64,000 bases of DNA from Acidobacteriota bacterium. GTDB taxonomy: Bacteria > Acidobacteriota > G020349885. Location: NCBI GenBank assembly GCA_020349885.1, contig CP070701.1, forward strand, positions 972,040 through 1,036,039. The letters run 5' to 3'. Positions 53,284 to 62,052 of the stretch are shown one piece after another (positions within the stretch are counted from its first letter, which is position 1; each line of letters begins with the position of its first letter). The notes under the pieces are model-generated. The model was not told where the DNA came from and made no database searches. It was given only the letters and a program-made list of their open reading frames with translations. The position numbers and the translations under genes are program-made.

Positions 53284-53976
53284 ATGTGCCGCAGCTTTTC
53301 CCGCAAGGCCCGGTCCATGGGGCGGCGGCTCAGGCTGCCGCGTCTCTATCCCATCACCGACCTCAAGCTGGCGCGCGCCCGAAGCCACGCCGCACTCGTG
53401 CGGGCGCTCGCGCGCGAGGGATTCCCGCTCGTCCAGATGCGCGACCACGCGCTCGCGGGGCGCGGCTTCTACGAGCAGGCCCTGGGCGCGGCGTCCGCGG
53501 CGCGGCGGCTCGGCGTCACGCTTTTGATAAACGACCGCGTGGACGTCGCGCTCGCGGTGGGCGCCGACGGCGTTCACCTGGGCGACAGCGACATCCCACC
53601 GAAGGAGGCGCGAAGAATCCTGGGGAAAAAATCCATCATCGGGTATTCGACTCACTCGCTCAAGGAAGCCCTGCAGGCCGTGCGGAGCGGCGGGATGGAT
53701 TACATAGCCATCGGCCCCATCTTCGAGACTAAAACCAAGCCGAGCAGCCGGCGCCTCCTGGGGCCGGACGTGATTCGCCACATCAAGCGGCGCATCGACT
53801 TGCCCCTCGTGGCCATCAGCGGCATAACGCCTCGAAACGTTTCCGAGATCTGGGAAGCGGGGGCGGACAGCGCCGCGGTGATCTCAGCCCTGATGCGCGG
53901 CTCGCTGAGCCGCAACGTCGAGAAATTCCGGAAGGCGCAAAAACTTTTCGAAGACGGAGCGGCCGCCCCCTCGTAG
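53284..53976 (+). CDS. thiE: Thiamine-phosphate synthase
   Basis: A 230-residue TIM-barrel enzyme that joins HMP-PP and thiazole phosphate into thiamine phosphate. LYPITDLKLARAR opens the barrel. LINDRVDVALAVGADGVHLGDSD binds pyrophosphate. IGPIFETKTKPSS carries the conserved T-K-x-K/P loop, and ISGITPRNVSEIWEAGADSAAVIS closes the barrel. No other thi genes adjoin it. A second ATG at 53317 is possible. Confidence 0.9.
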   Translation: MCRSFSRKARSMGRRLRLPRLYPITDLKLARARSHAALVRALAREGFPLVQMRDHALAGRGFYEQALGAASAARRLGVTLLINDRVDVALAVGADGVHLGDSDIPPKEARRILGKKSIIGYSTHSLKEALQAVRSGGMDYIAIGPIFETKTKPSSRRLLGPDVIRHIKRRIDLPLVAISGITPRNVSEIWEAGADSAAVISALMRGSLSRNVEKFRKAQKLFEDGAAAPS

Positions 53977-54028
53977 GGACTCGCCCGCAGGGGAACCTCA
54001 TCAAACCCGAAAAGGCGCGGACGGGCGT

Positions 54029-54058
54029 TTGACGCAATCTCTCCGTACGCGCTATACT
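54029..54058 (+). promoter_or_regulatory. Promoter upstream of mutL
   Basis: TTGACG at 54029-54034, an 18-base spacer and TATACT at 54053-54058. The expected start lies at 54065-54067, right at an ATG that opens a 19-codon frame. Confidence 0.6.
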
Positions 54059-54066
54059 CGGGCCTG

Positions 54067-54126
54067 ATGTTCCCGGGCCTCATCGGTTTCCGGGACGCGA
54101 TTACACCGACGCTTCTTTCGGGATAA
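54067..54126 (+). CDS. Possible leaderless 19-codon leader peptide
   Basis: An ATG eight bases after the TATACT -10 opens a 19-residue frame (MFPGLIGFRDAITPTLLSG) that stops 25 bases before the mutL start. It has no ribosome binding site, as expected for a leaderless message. It may be chance; its interest is that mutL itself starts with a weak TTG. Confidence 0.25.
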   Translation: MFPGLIGFRDAITPTLLSG

Positions 54127-54151
54127 CGTTTTTATACCGGACAAGCAGCCG

Positions 54152-55951
54152 TTGCCGCGCATCCAAAAACTTCCCGAGGCGCTCGTGCGGCAGATTGCCG
54201 CGGGCGAGGTCGTGGAGCGGCCGGCCTCGGTCGTCAAGGAGCTTATCGAAAACGCCCTCGACGCCGGGGCGCGGCGCATCGACGTGCGCATCGAGGGGGG
54301 CGGCGCGCGGCTCGTCTCGGTTCGCGACGACGGCTGCGGCATAGGAAGCGAGGACGCCGCGCTCGCCTTCGAGCGCCACGCGACTAGCAAGATTTCCTCG
54401 CCGGAGGATTTGCAAAAGATCCGCTCGCTCGGCTTCCGCGGCGAGGCGCTTCCCTCCATAGCCTCGGTCGCGCGCGTGCGGCTCCTCTCGACGCCCCGGG
54501 GAGAGAGCGAGGGCGTCGAGGCCGTCCTCGAAGGAGGCACCGCGCCGGCCGTCCGCCCGGCGGCGGCGCGGCCGGGCACCGAGGTCGAGGTGCGCGACCT
54601 CTTCTTCAACACCCCCGCCCGCAAGAAATTCCTTCGCACGCCCCAGACCGAGGCGCGCCGCATCGCGGCCGCGGTCTCGCGCCTCGCCCTCGCGCACCCC
54701 GGGGTGCACGTGACGCTCCGGAGCGAGCGCAAAACCATGCTCGACTGCCCTCCCGTCGAAACGCTCAAGGAGCGCATGGTGCAGGTGCTCGGGCGCGACC
54801 TCGCCGCCGGCCTCGTGCCCCTCAAGGCGCGGGAGGGACTCCTCGCGGTCGAAGGGTTCGCCACCCCGCCCCAGTCGCCGCTGCCGAACCGCGACACGCT
54901 CCACTTCTTCGTCAACCGCCGCCCCGTCCAGGACCGGCTGCTCACGGGCGCCCTTCTCCGCGCCTACCCCAATCTCCCCGCGCGAAGCTACCCGGGCGCG
55001 GTCCTCTTCCTCGAAGCCCCGACCGAGGCCGTGGACGTAAACGTCCACCCGACGAAGGCCGAGGTGCGCTTCCGCGACTCAAGCGCCGTCTTCCGCCTGA
55101 TCGAGCTCGCCGTAGGCGAAGCGCTCGGCCCGCGGGCCGTGTTTTCCAGAAAGAGCCCGACGCACGCGCCGGTACAGGCGCCGGATCGCACCGCCTCCAC
55201 GGCGAGCCCGGTGCAGCGGCCCGCGAGCTCCTCCATCCGCGAGCGCGCCGCGCCCGATTCCATGACCTCCCGCCCCCAGGACCCGGTCGAGCTGGCCGCC
55301 GCGCCCGAAAAATTCTTGGCGGAAGCGCCGCCCCGCCTCGTCGGCGGGACGGAATTTCCAGAGCCGCTCGCGCAGTACGCGGGCACCTACATCGTGGCGC
55401 AGGACGACGAGGGACTTCTCCTCTTCGACCAGCACGCGGCGCACGAGCGCGTGCTCTACGAAAGCCTGCACGCCTCCTTCGAGGCGCGGCGCATGGAGCG
55501 TCAGGCGCTTCTTTTCCCGCTGGTGCTCGAGCTCTCCGCTGAACAGGCCGCTTCCCTCGAAGACAGCGCGCTCGCGACGCTCGCCGCGCTCGGCTTCGAG
55601 GCCGAGGCCTTCGGGGCGGCGACGGTCCGCATCCGCGCCGTCCCCTCGCTTCTCGGCGAGGCCAACGCCGACGCCCTGGTGCGCGACGTCGTCTTCGCGC
55701 TCGCCGACGACCCCGCCCTCCGCAGCAGCTCCGCTTCAGAGGGCGGAAAGGAGCCGAACACCGACCGCCTTATCGCCACCATGGCCTGCCGCGCCGCCGT
55801 GACCAAGAACATGACGCTTTCCATGCCGAAGATGCGCGAGATCCTGGCCGGGCTCTATCAGACCAAGAACCCCGCCACCTGCCCCCACGGCCGCCCCACG
55901 CTGCTCCGGTACCCGCTCGCGGAAATCGAGCGCGGCTTCGGACGCCGCTGA
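54152..55951 (+). CDS. mutL: DNA mismatch repair protein MutL
   Basis: A 599-residue GHKL ATPase. RQIAAGEVVERPASVVKELIENALDAG holds motif I (quoted in part: IAAGEVVERPASV), DDGCGI motif II and SLGFRGEALPSIASV motif III. NVHPTKAEVRF ends the N-terminal domain. A linker of about 80 residues is followed by the dimerisation domain with QHAAHERVLYE and CPHGRPT. The DQHAAHE-x-x-x-YE endonuclease-type motif suggests an active nicking MutL. The start is TTG 54152, because MPRIQKLPEALVRQIAAGE is the normal opening. Confidence 0.95.
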   Translation: MPRIQKLPEALVRQIAAGEVVERPASVVKELIENALDAGARRIDVRIEGGGARLVSVRDDGCGIGSEDAALAFERHATSKISSPEDLQKIRSLGFRGEALPSIASVARVRLLSTPRGESEGVEAVLEGGTAPAVRPAAARPGTEVEVRDLFFNTPARKKFLRTPQTEARRIAAAVSRLALAHPGVHVTLRSERKTMLDCPPVETLKERMVQVLGRDLAAGLVPLKAREGLLAVEGFATPPQSPLPNRDTLHFFVNRRPVQDRLLTGALLRAYPNLPARSYPGAVLFLEAPTEAVDVNVHPTKAEVRFRDSSAVFRLIELAVGEALGPRAVFSRKSPTHAPVQAPDRTASTASPVQRPASSSIRERAAPDSMTSRPQDPVELAAAPEKFLAEAPPRLVGGTEFPEPLAQYAGTYIVAQDDEGLLLFDQHAAHERVLYESLHASFEARRMERQALLFPLVLELSAEQAASLEDSALATLAALGFEAEAFGAATVRIRAVPSLLGEANADALVRDVVFALADDPALRSSSASEGGKEPNTDRLIATMACRAAVTKNMTLSMPKMREILAGLYQTKNPATCPHGRPTLLRYPLAEIERGFGRR

Positions 55952-56011
55952 ACAGGAAGGCGCGGTAGGGCTACTCTTCCGAAATCGTATTCGGTGACGC
56001 CCCGACCCCGC

Positions 56012-56040
56012 TTGGCCGCCCCCTCGGCGCGTGCTATACT
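56012..56040 (+). promoter_or_regulatory. Promoter of the kds operon
   Basis: TTGGCC at 56012-56017, a 17-base spacer and TATACT at 56035-56040. It lies after mutL and excludes the GTG at 56043 as the kdsA start. Confidence 0.55.
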
Positions 56041-56063
56041 GAGTGTCCACGGCACGCCCGGCC

Positions 56064-56909
56064 ATGACGATGAAAAACTCCTTCTCCATCACCGACACCG
56101 TTCGCATCGGAAGCGACCTCTCCCGCCCCGTGCTCTTTGCGGGCCCCTGTGTGATCGAGCGCCGCGAGCACGCGCTCAAGATGGCCCGCGCCATCCAGAG
56201 CATCGCCCAGGACCTGAATCTCCCCTACGTCTTCAAGTCCTCCTACGACAAGGCCAACCGCACGTCCATCACGTCGTTCCGGGGCCCCGGCCTCAAGGGC
56301 GGCGTCGAAATCCTGGGCGAGGTGAAAGAGGTCGTGGACGTCGGCATTCTTACGGACTTCCACACGCCGCAGGAGGCCGAGCCGGTGGCGAAGGTCGCCG
56401 ACGTTCTGCAAATCCCCGCGTTCCTTTCACGCCAGACGGACATGATCGTGGCGGCCGCCAAGACCGGGAAAGCCGTGAACATCAAGAAGGGGCAATTCCT
56501 CTCCCCCTGGGACGTGAAGGAGGCCGTGGCGAAGGCGCGCGCCGCGGGGAGCGAAAAGATTATGGTTACCGAGCGCGGCACGTCCTTCGGCTACAACAAC
56601 CTCGTCGTGGACTTCCGCTCGTTTCCAGTCATACGCGAGGAGGCGGAGGTGCCCGTCGTGTTCGACGTCACGCACAGCCTGCAGCTTCCGGGCGGCGCGG
56701 GGAGCTGCTCGGGCGGCATGGTGCAGTACGCGAAGCACCTCGTGCGCGCGGGCGCCGCAGTGGGCGTGGACGGCCTCTTCATGGAGGTGCACGACAACCC
56801 CGCGGAGGCGCTCTCGGACGGCCCCAACTCCATAGCTCTCGACGAGCTTCCCGCCCTCCTGAAGGCGGTCGCCCACATCGCGCGCGTTGCGGCGGAGGCG
56901 GAGTCTTGA
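56064..56909 (+). CDS. kdsA: 3-deoxy-8-phosphooctulonate synthase
   Basis: A 281-residue TIM-barrel enzyme that condenses phosphoenolpyruvate and arabinose-5-phosphate to Kdo-8-phosphate. It has LFAGPCVIERREHAL, FKSSYDKANRTSITSFRGPG, ILTDFHTPQEAEPVA, RQTDMIVAAAKTGKAVNIKKGQF and FDVTHSLQLPGG (each quoted in part). An NNLVVDFRS segment in mid-protein resembles the metal-independent class, where an Asn replaces the metal-binding Cys. ATG 56064 or 56070 are both possible; neither has a clear ribosome site. It overlaps kdsD by four bases. Confidence 0.95.
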   Translation: MTMKNSFSITDTVRIGSDLSRPVLFAGPCVIERREHALKMARAIQSIAQDLNLPYVFKSSYDKANRTSITSFRGPGLKGGVEILGEVKEVVDVGILTDFHTPQEAEPVAKVADVLQIPAFLSRQTDMIVAAAKTGKAVNIKKGQFLSPWDVKEAVAKARAAGSEKIMVTERGTSFGYNNLVVDFRSFPVIREEAEVPVVFDVTHSLQLPGGAGSCSGGMVQYAKHLVRAGAAVGVDGLFMEVHDNPAEALSDGPNSIALDELPALLKAVAHIARVAAEAES

Positions 56910-57859
56910 GTCAGAAGACCGCACGCTCCGTCCTCGAGGCCGAGGCGCGCGCCGTCAAGGCGCTCGCCTCCCGGCTCGACGCGCGCTTCGACGAGGCCGT
57001 CGAGATTATTCTCGCCTGCCGCGGCCGCGTCGTGCTGACGGGCATGGGAAAGAGCGGCCTCGTGGCGCGCAAGGTCGCCGCGACGCTCTCCTCGACCGGA
57101 ACGCCCGCGCTCTACCTCCATCCCGCGGAGGCGCTCCACGGCGACGCCGGCATGGTGGCCGAGGGCGACGTCGTCGTGGCGCTCTCGGCGAGCGGCGAGA
57201 CGCGCGAGATTCTGGAGCTTCTCGGCGTCCTGAAGCGCCTGGGCGTAAAGCTCGTATCCATCACGAAGCCCGACACTTCGCTCGCCCGCGCAAGCGACGC
57301 GGCGCTCGACGCCGGCGTCGAGCGGGAGGCCTCGTCGCTCTCACTCGTGCCGATGGCCTCCACCGCCGCGGCGATGGCCATGGGCGACGCCCTCTCCGTG
57401 GCGGTCTTCGAGCGGCGCGGCCTCGACGAGGACAAGTTCGCAAAATACCACCCGGGCGGCCAGATCGGAAAGCGCCTCATGAAAGTGGCCGACCTGATGC
57501 ACACCGGCGAGGTGCTTCCCGTCGCGCGCCCCGACGACACGCTGAAGGAAAGCCTGCCGGTCATGAGCGAGAAGGGTTTCGGCGCGCTCCTCGTGACCGA
57601 CAAGGCGGGGAAAAAGCTCGCGGGAATTTTCACGGACGGCGACCTGCGGCGCTTCCTTCAGCGGAAGGGCGGCACCGACGCCCCCATGTCGCGCGCCATG
57701 GTACGAAACCCGACGACGGTGCGGCCCTCGGACCACGCCGGCGAAGCCCTGAAGCTCATGGAGGAGAAAAAGATCACGGCGCTCCCCGTCGTGGACGAGC
57801 ACGGGAAGCTCGAAGGACTTCTTCATCTCCATGACCTGTGGAGAACGCAGTTGTTCTAA
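56906..57859 (+). CDS. kdsD: Arabinose-5-phosphate isomerase KdsD
   Basis: A 317-residue isomerase supplying arabinose-5-phosphate for Kdo. The SIS domain (about 30-165) has VVLTGMGKSGLVARKVAATLSSTGTPA and VALSASGETREILELL. Two CBS domains follow (about 200-317, VMSEKGFGALLVTD and KITALPVVDEHGKLEGLLHLHDL). The start is a TTG in the kdsA stop, with GGAGG eight bases upstream, so the two are translationally coupled. Confidence 0.93.
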   Translation: MSQKTARSVLEAEARAVKALASRLDARFDEAVEIILACRGRVVLTGMGKSGLVARKVAATLSSTGTPALYLHPAEALHGDAGMVAEGDVVVALSASGETREILELLGVLKRLGVKLVSITKPDTSLARASDAALDAGVEREASSLSLVPMASTAAAMAMGDALSVAVFERRGLDEDKFAKYHPGGQIGKRLMKVADLMHTGEVLPVARPDDTLKESLPVMSEKGFGALLVTDKAGKKLAGIFTDGDLRRFLQRKGGTDAPMSRAMVRNPTTVRPSDHAGEALKLMEEKKITALPVVDEHGKLEGLLHLHDLWRTQLF

Positions 57860-57893
57860 TAAGATGGATCGCGACGACGGCTTTTGAGAACCA

Positions 57894-58670
57894 GTGGCAG
57901 AAGCACTTCAAAACTCATCGGAAGACGCCATCAATAGGAAACCTTCCCTTTGGCGTCGTGCCGCCGCTTTTTACATAGACCTTCTGATCGCCCAATGCGC
58001 CATCCTAATAGCGTTTTGGCTTTTGAAAGTACAATTCGGAACGTGGCCTGTCGCGATAGCTTTCACGCTGATCGAATATGCCGCTCTGGCGCACTTCGGT
58101 CGCCTCACGCCGGGCGAGCGTTTATTGGGCATACAAACGGAAATTATCGAGACCCCAAGAGGGCCGAAGCGCACAAAACTCGTGGAGCCGCAATTCATCA
58201 TGAAAAGAAGCGTCCCTCTAATCATACTGGGAACAATAGAAAGCTGGGACGCCAGTCGAATTGTCGTTTCTCTAATCCGCAACGAGACTCCCCGATACAT
58301 TCTTGCCAATGAGGTTTATACTGGTACCATGGGAGTGGGATTGCTGTTTTTTCATCTGTTTCTTGCTTGCTTCATCGTGTATAGCGTGCTCCGGCTGAAA
58401 ATATGGGGAGGGATTTCCCTATTGATCTACCAAGCCTTATATACCGCCAATAACGTGTGGAGCTTCCCGCGTGCCGTAGAAATCGCGGAAGAAGCGCTGG
58501 TCAACAAATCAGCCGGAAATCTGGAGAGCTCGCCTTTCCTTCCCGAACATGCGGCCCTGGTGGTCGTAGGTTCCTCAATCGTATATCTTATTGCCGTGGT
58601 AGTCGTTACAATGTGCGAGAGAAACAAATTCCGTTCACGACCCATGATCGGAGAGCGTCATGCCGCCTAG
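57894..58670 (+). CDS. RDD family membrane protein, AT-richer insert in kds operon
   Basis: A 258-residue polytopic protein. RRAAAFYIDLLIAQCAIL near residue 21 and GRLTPGERLLGIQTEII near 68 carry the RDD-family Arg and Asp residues; about five helices are predicted. Function in this family is unclear (ion or solute transport has been proposed for some). Its base composition is visibly more AT-rich than kdsD and kdsC on either side, suggesting later insertion. GTG start without a good ribosome site; the end overlaps kdsC by eleven bases. Confidence 0.75.
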   Translation: MAEALQNSSEDAINRKPSLWRRAAAFYIDLLIAQCAILIAFWLLKVQFGTWPVAIAFTLIEYAALAHFGRLTPGERLLGIQTEIIETPRGPKRTKLVEPQFIMKRSVPLIILGTIESWDASRIVVSLIRNETPRYILANEVYTGTMGVGLLFFHLFLACFIVYSVLRLKIWGGISLLIYQALYTANNVWSFPRAVEIAEEALVNKSAGNLESSPFLPEHAALVVVGSSIVYLIAVVVVTMCERNKFRSRPMIGERHAA

Positions 58671-59241
58671 CCAAGATATTTCCTCGCGCGCCCGAAACAT
58701 CTCCCTCGTCCTCCTCGACGTGGACGGGGTGCTGACGCGCGGCGACATCGTCTACGCCGAGTCGAACGCCGACGGCGCCGCCGAGGGACTGGAGCTGAAG
58801 ATGTTCTCCGTGCGCGACGGCTCGGCCATGCGCTGGGCGCTGCGCGAGGGCCTCAAAATAGGGCTAATCACCGGCCGCACCTCGCGCGTCGTGGAGTGCC
58901 GCGCCGAGGACCTGGACATTTCCCTGCTCTGGCAAGGCGTCGTGGACAAGGCGGCCGGCTTCGAGCGCGTTCTTTCGGAAACGAAGGAAGAGCCCGGGCG
59001 CATCGCCTACATGGGTGACGACATCCTAGACTTGCCCATCCTCACGCGGGCGGGGCTCGCCGCCTGCCCCGCGGACGCACACGAAGAGGTAAAATCGCGC
59101 TGCCACTTCGTGAGCCGCTTTCCGGGGGGAGGCGGCGCCGTGCGGGAGCTTCTCGAAGAAATTTTCAAGGCGCAGGGACGCTGGGAGCGCATCCTGGGAC
59201 GATACCTGCGCGCCGACCCCGAAGCCACGAAAGGAAATTAA
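58660..59241 (+). CDS. kdsC: 3-deoxy-D-manno-octulosonate 8-phosphate phosphatase
   Basis: A 193-residue HAD phosphatase of the KdsC type (no large cap domain) that releases Kdo from Kdo-8-phosphate. LVLLDVDGVLTRGDIVY carries the nucleophile and acid aspartates. FSVRDGSAMRWALREGLKIGLITGRTS, the lysine of VDKAAGF and YMGDDILDLPIL complete the HAD motifs. The C-terminal FPGGGGAVRELLEEI is conserved in KdsC. GGAG lies six bases before the ATG. Confidence 0.93.
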   Translation: MPPSQDISSRARNISLVLLDVDGVLTRGDIVYAESNADGAAEGLELKMFSVRDGSAMRWALREGLKIGLITGRTSRVVECRAEDLDISLLWQGVVDKAAGFERVLSETKEEPGRIAYMGDDILDLPILTRAGLAACPADAHEEVKSRCHFVSRFPGGGGAVRELLEEIFKAQGRWERILGRYLRADPEATKGN

Positions 59242-59243
59242 CC

Positions 59244-59525
59244 ATGCGGATTATCAGCACGCTTTTTATCCTGGTCCTCTTCTTCGCTCTCGGCATATTC
59301 ATTGCGCAGAACACGCACCGCGTCCCGCTCACCTACTTTTGGAGCGAGTGGGACGTGCCCTTGCGGGTCGTGGTGCTCGTGCCGTTGGTGCTGGGGCTCG
59401 TGTACGCGCTCGTGGCGCAGGTCCTCGAGCGCGTCGGCGCGGAACGCAAGACGCGCCGGCTTGAAAAGAAGCTGCGCGAGCTCGAGCAGGAGGTGGAGCG
59501 CCTGCGGGGCGCGGAAGACGCGTGA
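59244..59525 (+). CDS. LapA domain protein
   Basis: A 93-residue LapA/DUF1049-type membrane protein: two helices (about 4-22 and 40-62) with NTHRVPLTYFWSEWDVPLRVVVLVPLVLG between them (in part VPLTYFWSEWDVPLRVV), then a charged coiled coil (KTRRLEKKLRELEQEVERL). In E. coli the homologue works in the LapAB complex that controls LPS synthesis, which fits its place after the kds genes. LapB is not adjacent. Confidence 0.88.
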   Translation: MRIISTLFILVLFFALGIFIAQNTHRVPLTYFWSEWDVPLRVVVLVPLVLGLVYALVAQVLERVGAERKTRRLEKKLRELEQEVERLRGAEDA

Positions 59526-60781
59526 TTCGCAAGAGCAGGCTCTCGAACGGCATCTCGGTCCTCACCGAGCCCATGCCCCACCTTCGCTCGGTCTCCGTGG
59601 CCGTCTGGCTCCGGAAAGGCTCGCGCCACGAGCTTTCCCGCCACGCCGGCATTTCCCACTTCGTCGAGCACATGGTCTTCAAGGGCACGAAGAACCGCTC
59701 GGCCAGGGACATCGCCGTGGCCATCGATTCCATCGGCGGCTCCTTCGACGCCTTCACTGCGAAGGAGCACACGGCGTTCTATTTCCGCGTCCTCGACGAG
59801 CACCTTACGCTCGCGCTCGACCTGGTGGCCGACATCGTCCTCAATCCCCTCTTCAAGCTCGAGGACATGCAGAAGGAGCGGCAGGTGATCGAGGAAGAGA
59901 TCCGGATGTCGGAGGACGACCCGACCGACATCGTGCACGAGCTTTTCGCAAAGGCCGTTTTTCCGCGCCACCCGCTCGGCCGCCCCATCGCCGGCACGCG
60001 CGAGACGCTCCACCGCATCACGCCGCACATCCTGGGAAATTTCTTCAAGGACTCTTACGTGCCGCGCAACATGGTGGTGGCCCTCGCAGGAAGGGTGCGG
60101 CACCGCCGCACCGTGGACGCGCTCGAAAAACTTTTCCGAGGCCTCAAGAGCACTCGGCAAAAGCCCACGCCCCGCCAGACGCCGCGCTTCCGGCCCGCGA
60201 CGCGCATCCGTCGCAAGCCCGCCCTGGAGCAGGCACATTTCCTCCTCGGCGTCGAGGGCGTGAACGCCCGCAGCCCCCTGCGCTATCCCCTGAGCATCAT
60301 GAACACCGTCCTCGGGGACGGCATGAGCAGCCGCCTCTTCCAGAAAATCCGCGAGGAGGCCGGCCTCGCCTATTCCGTGTACTCCTTTCTGCAGAGCTAC
60401 GCGGACACGGGATTCTTCGCCGTCTACGCGGGCGTGGCGCCGCGGAACCTCAAGCGCGCGCTCGCCATGGCCGTGCGGGAGATCCGCGGCATGGCCAGGG
60501 ACGGCCTCACGAAGGAGGAGCTCCGGCGCGCCAAGGAGCAGCTCAAGGGGGGCTTCATGCTCGCAAGCGAGAGCTCGGCGCAGCGGATGACGCGCATCGC
60601 CATTACGGAGATTCTCGGACGCCGCCAGGAAACGCTGAACAAGACGCTCGACCGCATAGAGCGCGTCAGGCGGAGCGACGTCCTCCGCGCCGCCCGGACG
60701 CTCTTCGCCAAGGAGCGCTTCGCCCTCTCCCTCGTCGGCGGCAAGGGAATGAGGAAGATGAAGGTGGAGGATGTGTTGTAG
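59522..60781 (+). CDS. M16 family zinc peptidase (processing peptidase-like)
   Basis: A 419-residue insulinase/mitochondrial-processing-peptidase-like enzyme. The inverted zinc motif HFVEH (HAGISHFVEHMVFKGT, about residues 44-48) and the downstream EEEIRM glutamate complete the site. The second half contains the RHPLGRPIAGTRET loop and the R-Y pair region SRLFQKIREEAGLAYSVYSF. It starts with GTG overlapping the lapA stop and ends the operon. Confidence 0.92.
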   Translation: MIRKSRLSNGISVLTEPMPHLRSVSVAVWLRKGSRHELSRHAGISHFVEHMVFKGTKNRSARDIAVAIDSIGGSFDAFTAKEHTAFYFRVLDEHLTLALDLVADIVLNPLFKLEDMQKERQVIEEEIRMSEDDPTDIVHELFAKAVFPRHPLGRPIAGTRETLHRITPHILGNFFKDSYVPRNMVVALAGRVRHRRTVDALEKLFRGLKSTRQKPTPRQTPRFRPATRIRRKPALEQAHFLLGVEGVNARSPLRYPLSIMNTVLGDGMSSRLFQKIREEAGLAYSVYSFLQSYADTGFFAVYAGVAPRNLKRALAMAVREIRGMARDGLTKEELRRAKEQLKGGFMLASESSAQRMTRIAITEILGRRQETLNKTLDRIERVRRSDVLRAARTLFAKERFALSLVGGKGMRKMKVEDVL

Positions 60782-60820
60782 GGGCTAGGACAACTTGTAG
60801 GGCGCGGCTACCACATTTTG

Positions 60821-60884
60821 TCGATGATCAATGGTCAATGGTCAAAAAAGACTATTGACAACCGACCGCCGACTATCGACCGTT
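60821..60884. repeat. Iterated-unit palindrome (GATCAATGGTCAATGGTC type)
   Basis: The left arm has GATCAAT-GGTCAAT-GGTC units; the right arm GACTATTGACAACCGACC-GCCGACTATCGACC. GTCAATGGTC (60834-60843) and GACTATTGAC (60850-60859) pair with one mismatch across an AAAAAA loop. It lies between convergent genes. Confidence 0.6.
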
Positions 60885-60888
60885 TCCG

Positions 60889-62046
60889 TCACTCTTCCGC
60901 CCCGGCCTGCTTGAGAAGCTCCACGATCTCGGTGTGGCCCTTCCCCTCCGCATACATCATGGCAGTCTGGTCTTCCATGTCCTTCACGTTCACATCCGCG
61001 TTCGCATCAATCAGAATCTTCACGACTTCGGTTTGGCCCCTCTTTGCCGCATGCATCAAGGCCGTCCGGTCTTCTATGTCCTTCACGTTCACGTCCGCGT
61101 TCACATCCATCAGCATCTTCGCAATCTCGGCGTTGCCCGAAATCGCCGCCCCCATCAGGGCGGTCGTGCCTATTCCCGTCATGGCGTTCACGTCCGAGCC
61201 CACGTCAATCAGGGCCTTCACCGTCTCGGCGTGGCCGTTCCGTGCCGCCAACATCAGGGAGGTCGTTCCGAAAATGCTCTTTGCGTACACATCGGCACCC
61301 GCCTCAATCAGGGTCTTCACCATCTCGGTGCGGCCATCCCCTGCCGCCCGTATGAGAGCGGTCACGCCGTCATTGGTTTTCGCGTTTACGTCCACGTCCG
61401 CATCAATCAGGACCTTCACCGCCTCCATACGATTGGAGCGCACCGCAACCATCAGGGCGGTCGTACCATCTTCTTTCATCGCGTTTACGTCCACGCCCGC
61501 GTCAATCAGAATCTTCACCGTCTCGGCGTGGCCCGTATCGGCCGCCCTCATAAAGACAGTCGCGCTGCTTCTGTCCCTCGCGTTTAAATCCGCGCCCGCT
61601 TCAATCAGGGCTTTCACCGTCTCCGTACGGCTCTCCCGCGCCGCCGTCATCAGAGCGGTCCGGCTGAATCCGTCCTTCGCGTTCACGTCCGCGCCCGCGT
61701 CAATCAAAGCCTTAATTGTCTCGGTATGGCCATAGAATGCCGCCCACATCAGGGCGGTCCGGCTGAATTCGTCCTTCGCGTTCACGCCCGCGCCCGCGTC
61801 AACCACGGCCTTCACCGCCTCGATGCTACCCTCCCTCGCCGCAATCATCAGGACGGTCAAACCGTTTTCGCCCCTCGCGTCCACGTCCGCGCCTTGCTTG
61901 AGCAATTGTTTCATTTCGGCGGTATCACCTGCCGCTGCCGCTTTGAGCAAGTCTGAATTGATATCCCCGCCGCGCCCGGCTGGGTAGACCGCCTGCACGA
62001 AAAGCAGCGGGAGCAAGAGCAGGATCGCCTTAAAGGTAGGCCTCAT
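60889..62046 (-). CDS. Exported ankyrin-repeat protein (about 11 repeats)
   Basis: A 385-residue protein: signal peptide (about 1-24, ILLLLPLLFVQAV core), then about eleven ankyrin repeats of 33 residues with the pattern DGTTALMxAAxxGHTETVKxLIDAGADVNAK. The whole mature protein is repeat, so it is a binding scaffold outside the cytoplasm; the partner is unknown. Its last residues (LKQAGAEE) equal those of the upstream paralogue, which points to a tandem duplication. The ribosome site lies in the end of the upstream gene. Confidence 0.88.
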   Translation of the reverse strand: MRPTFKAILLLLPLLFVQAVYPAGRGGDINSDLLKAAAAGDTAEMKQLLKQGADVDARGENGLTVLMIAAREGSIEAVKAVVDAGAGVNAKDEFSRTALMWAAFYGHTETIKALIDAGADVNAKDGFSRTALMTAARESRTETVKALIEAGADLNARDRSSATVFMRAADTGHAETVKILIDAGVDVNAMKEDGTTALMVAVRSNRMEAVKVLIDADVDVNAKTNDGVTALIRAAGDGRTEMVKTLIEAGADVYAKSIFGTTSLMLAARNGHAETVKALIDVGSDVNAMTGIGTTALMGAAISGNAEIAKMLMDVNADVNVKDIEDRTALMHAAKRGQTEVVKILIDANADVNVKDMEDQTAMMYAEGKGHTEIVELLKQAGAEE

Positions 62047-62052
62047 TTTTTA

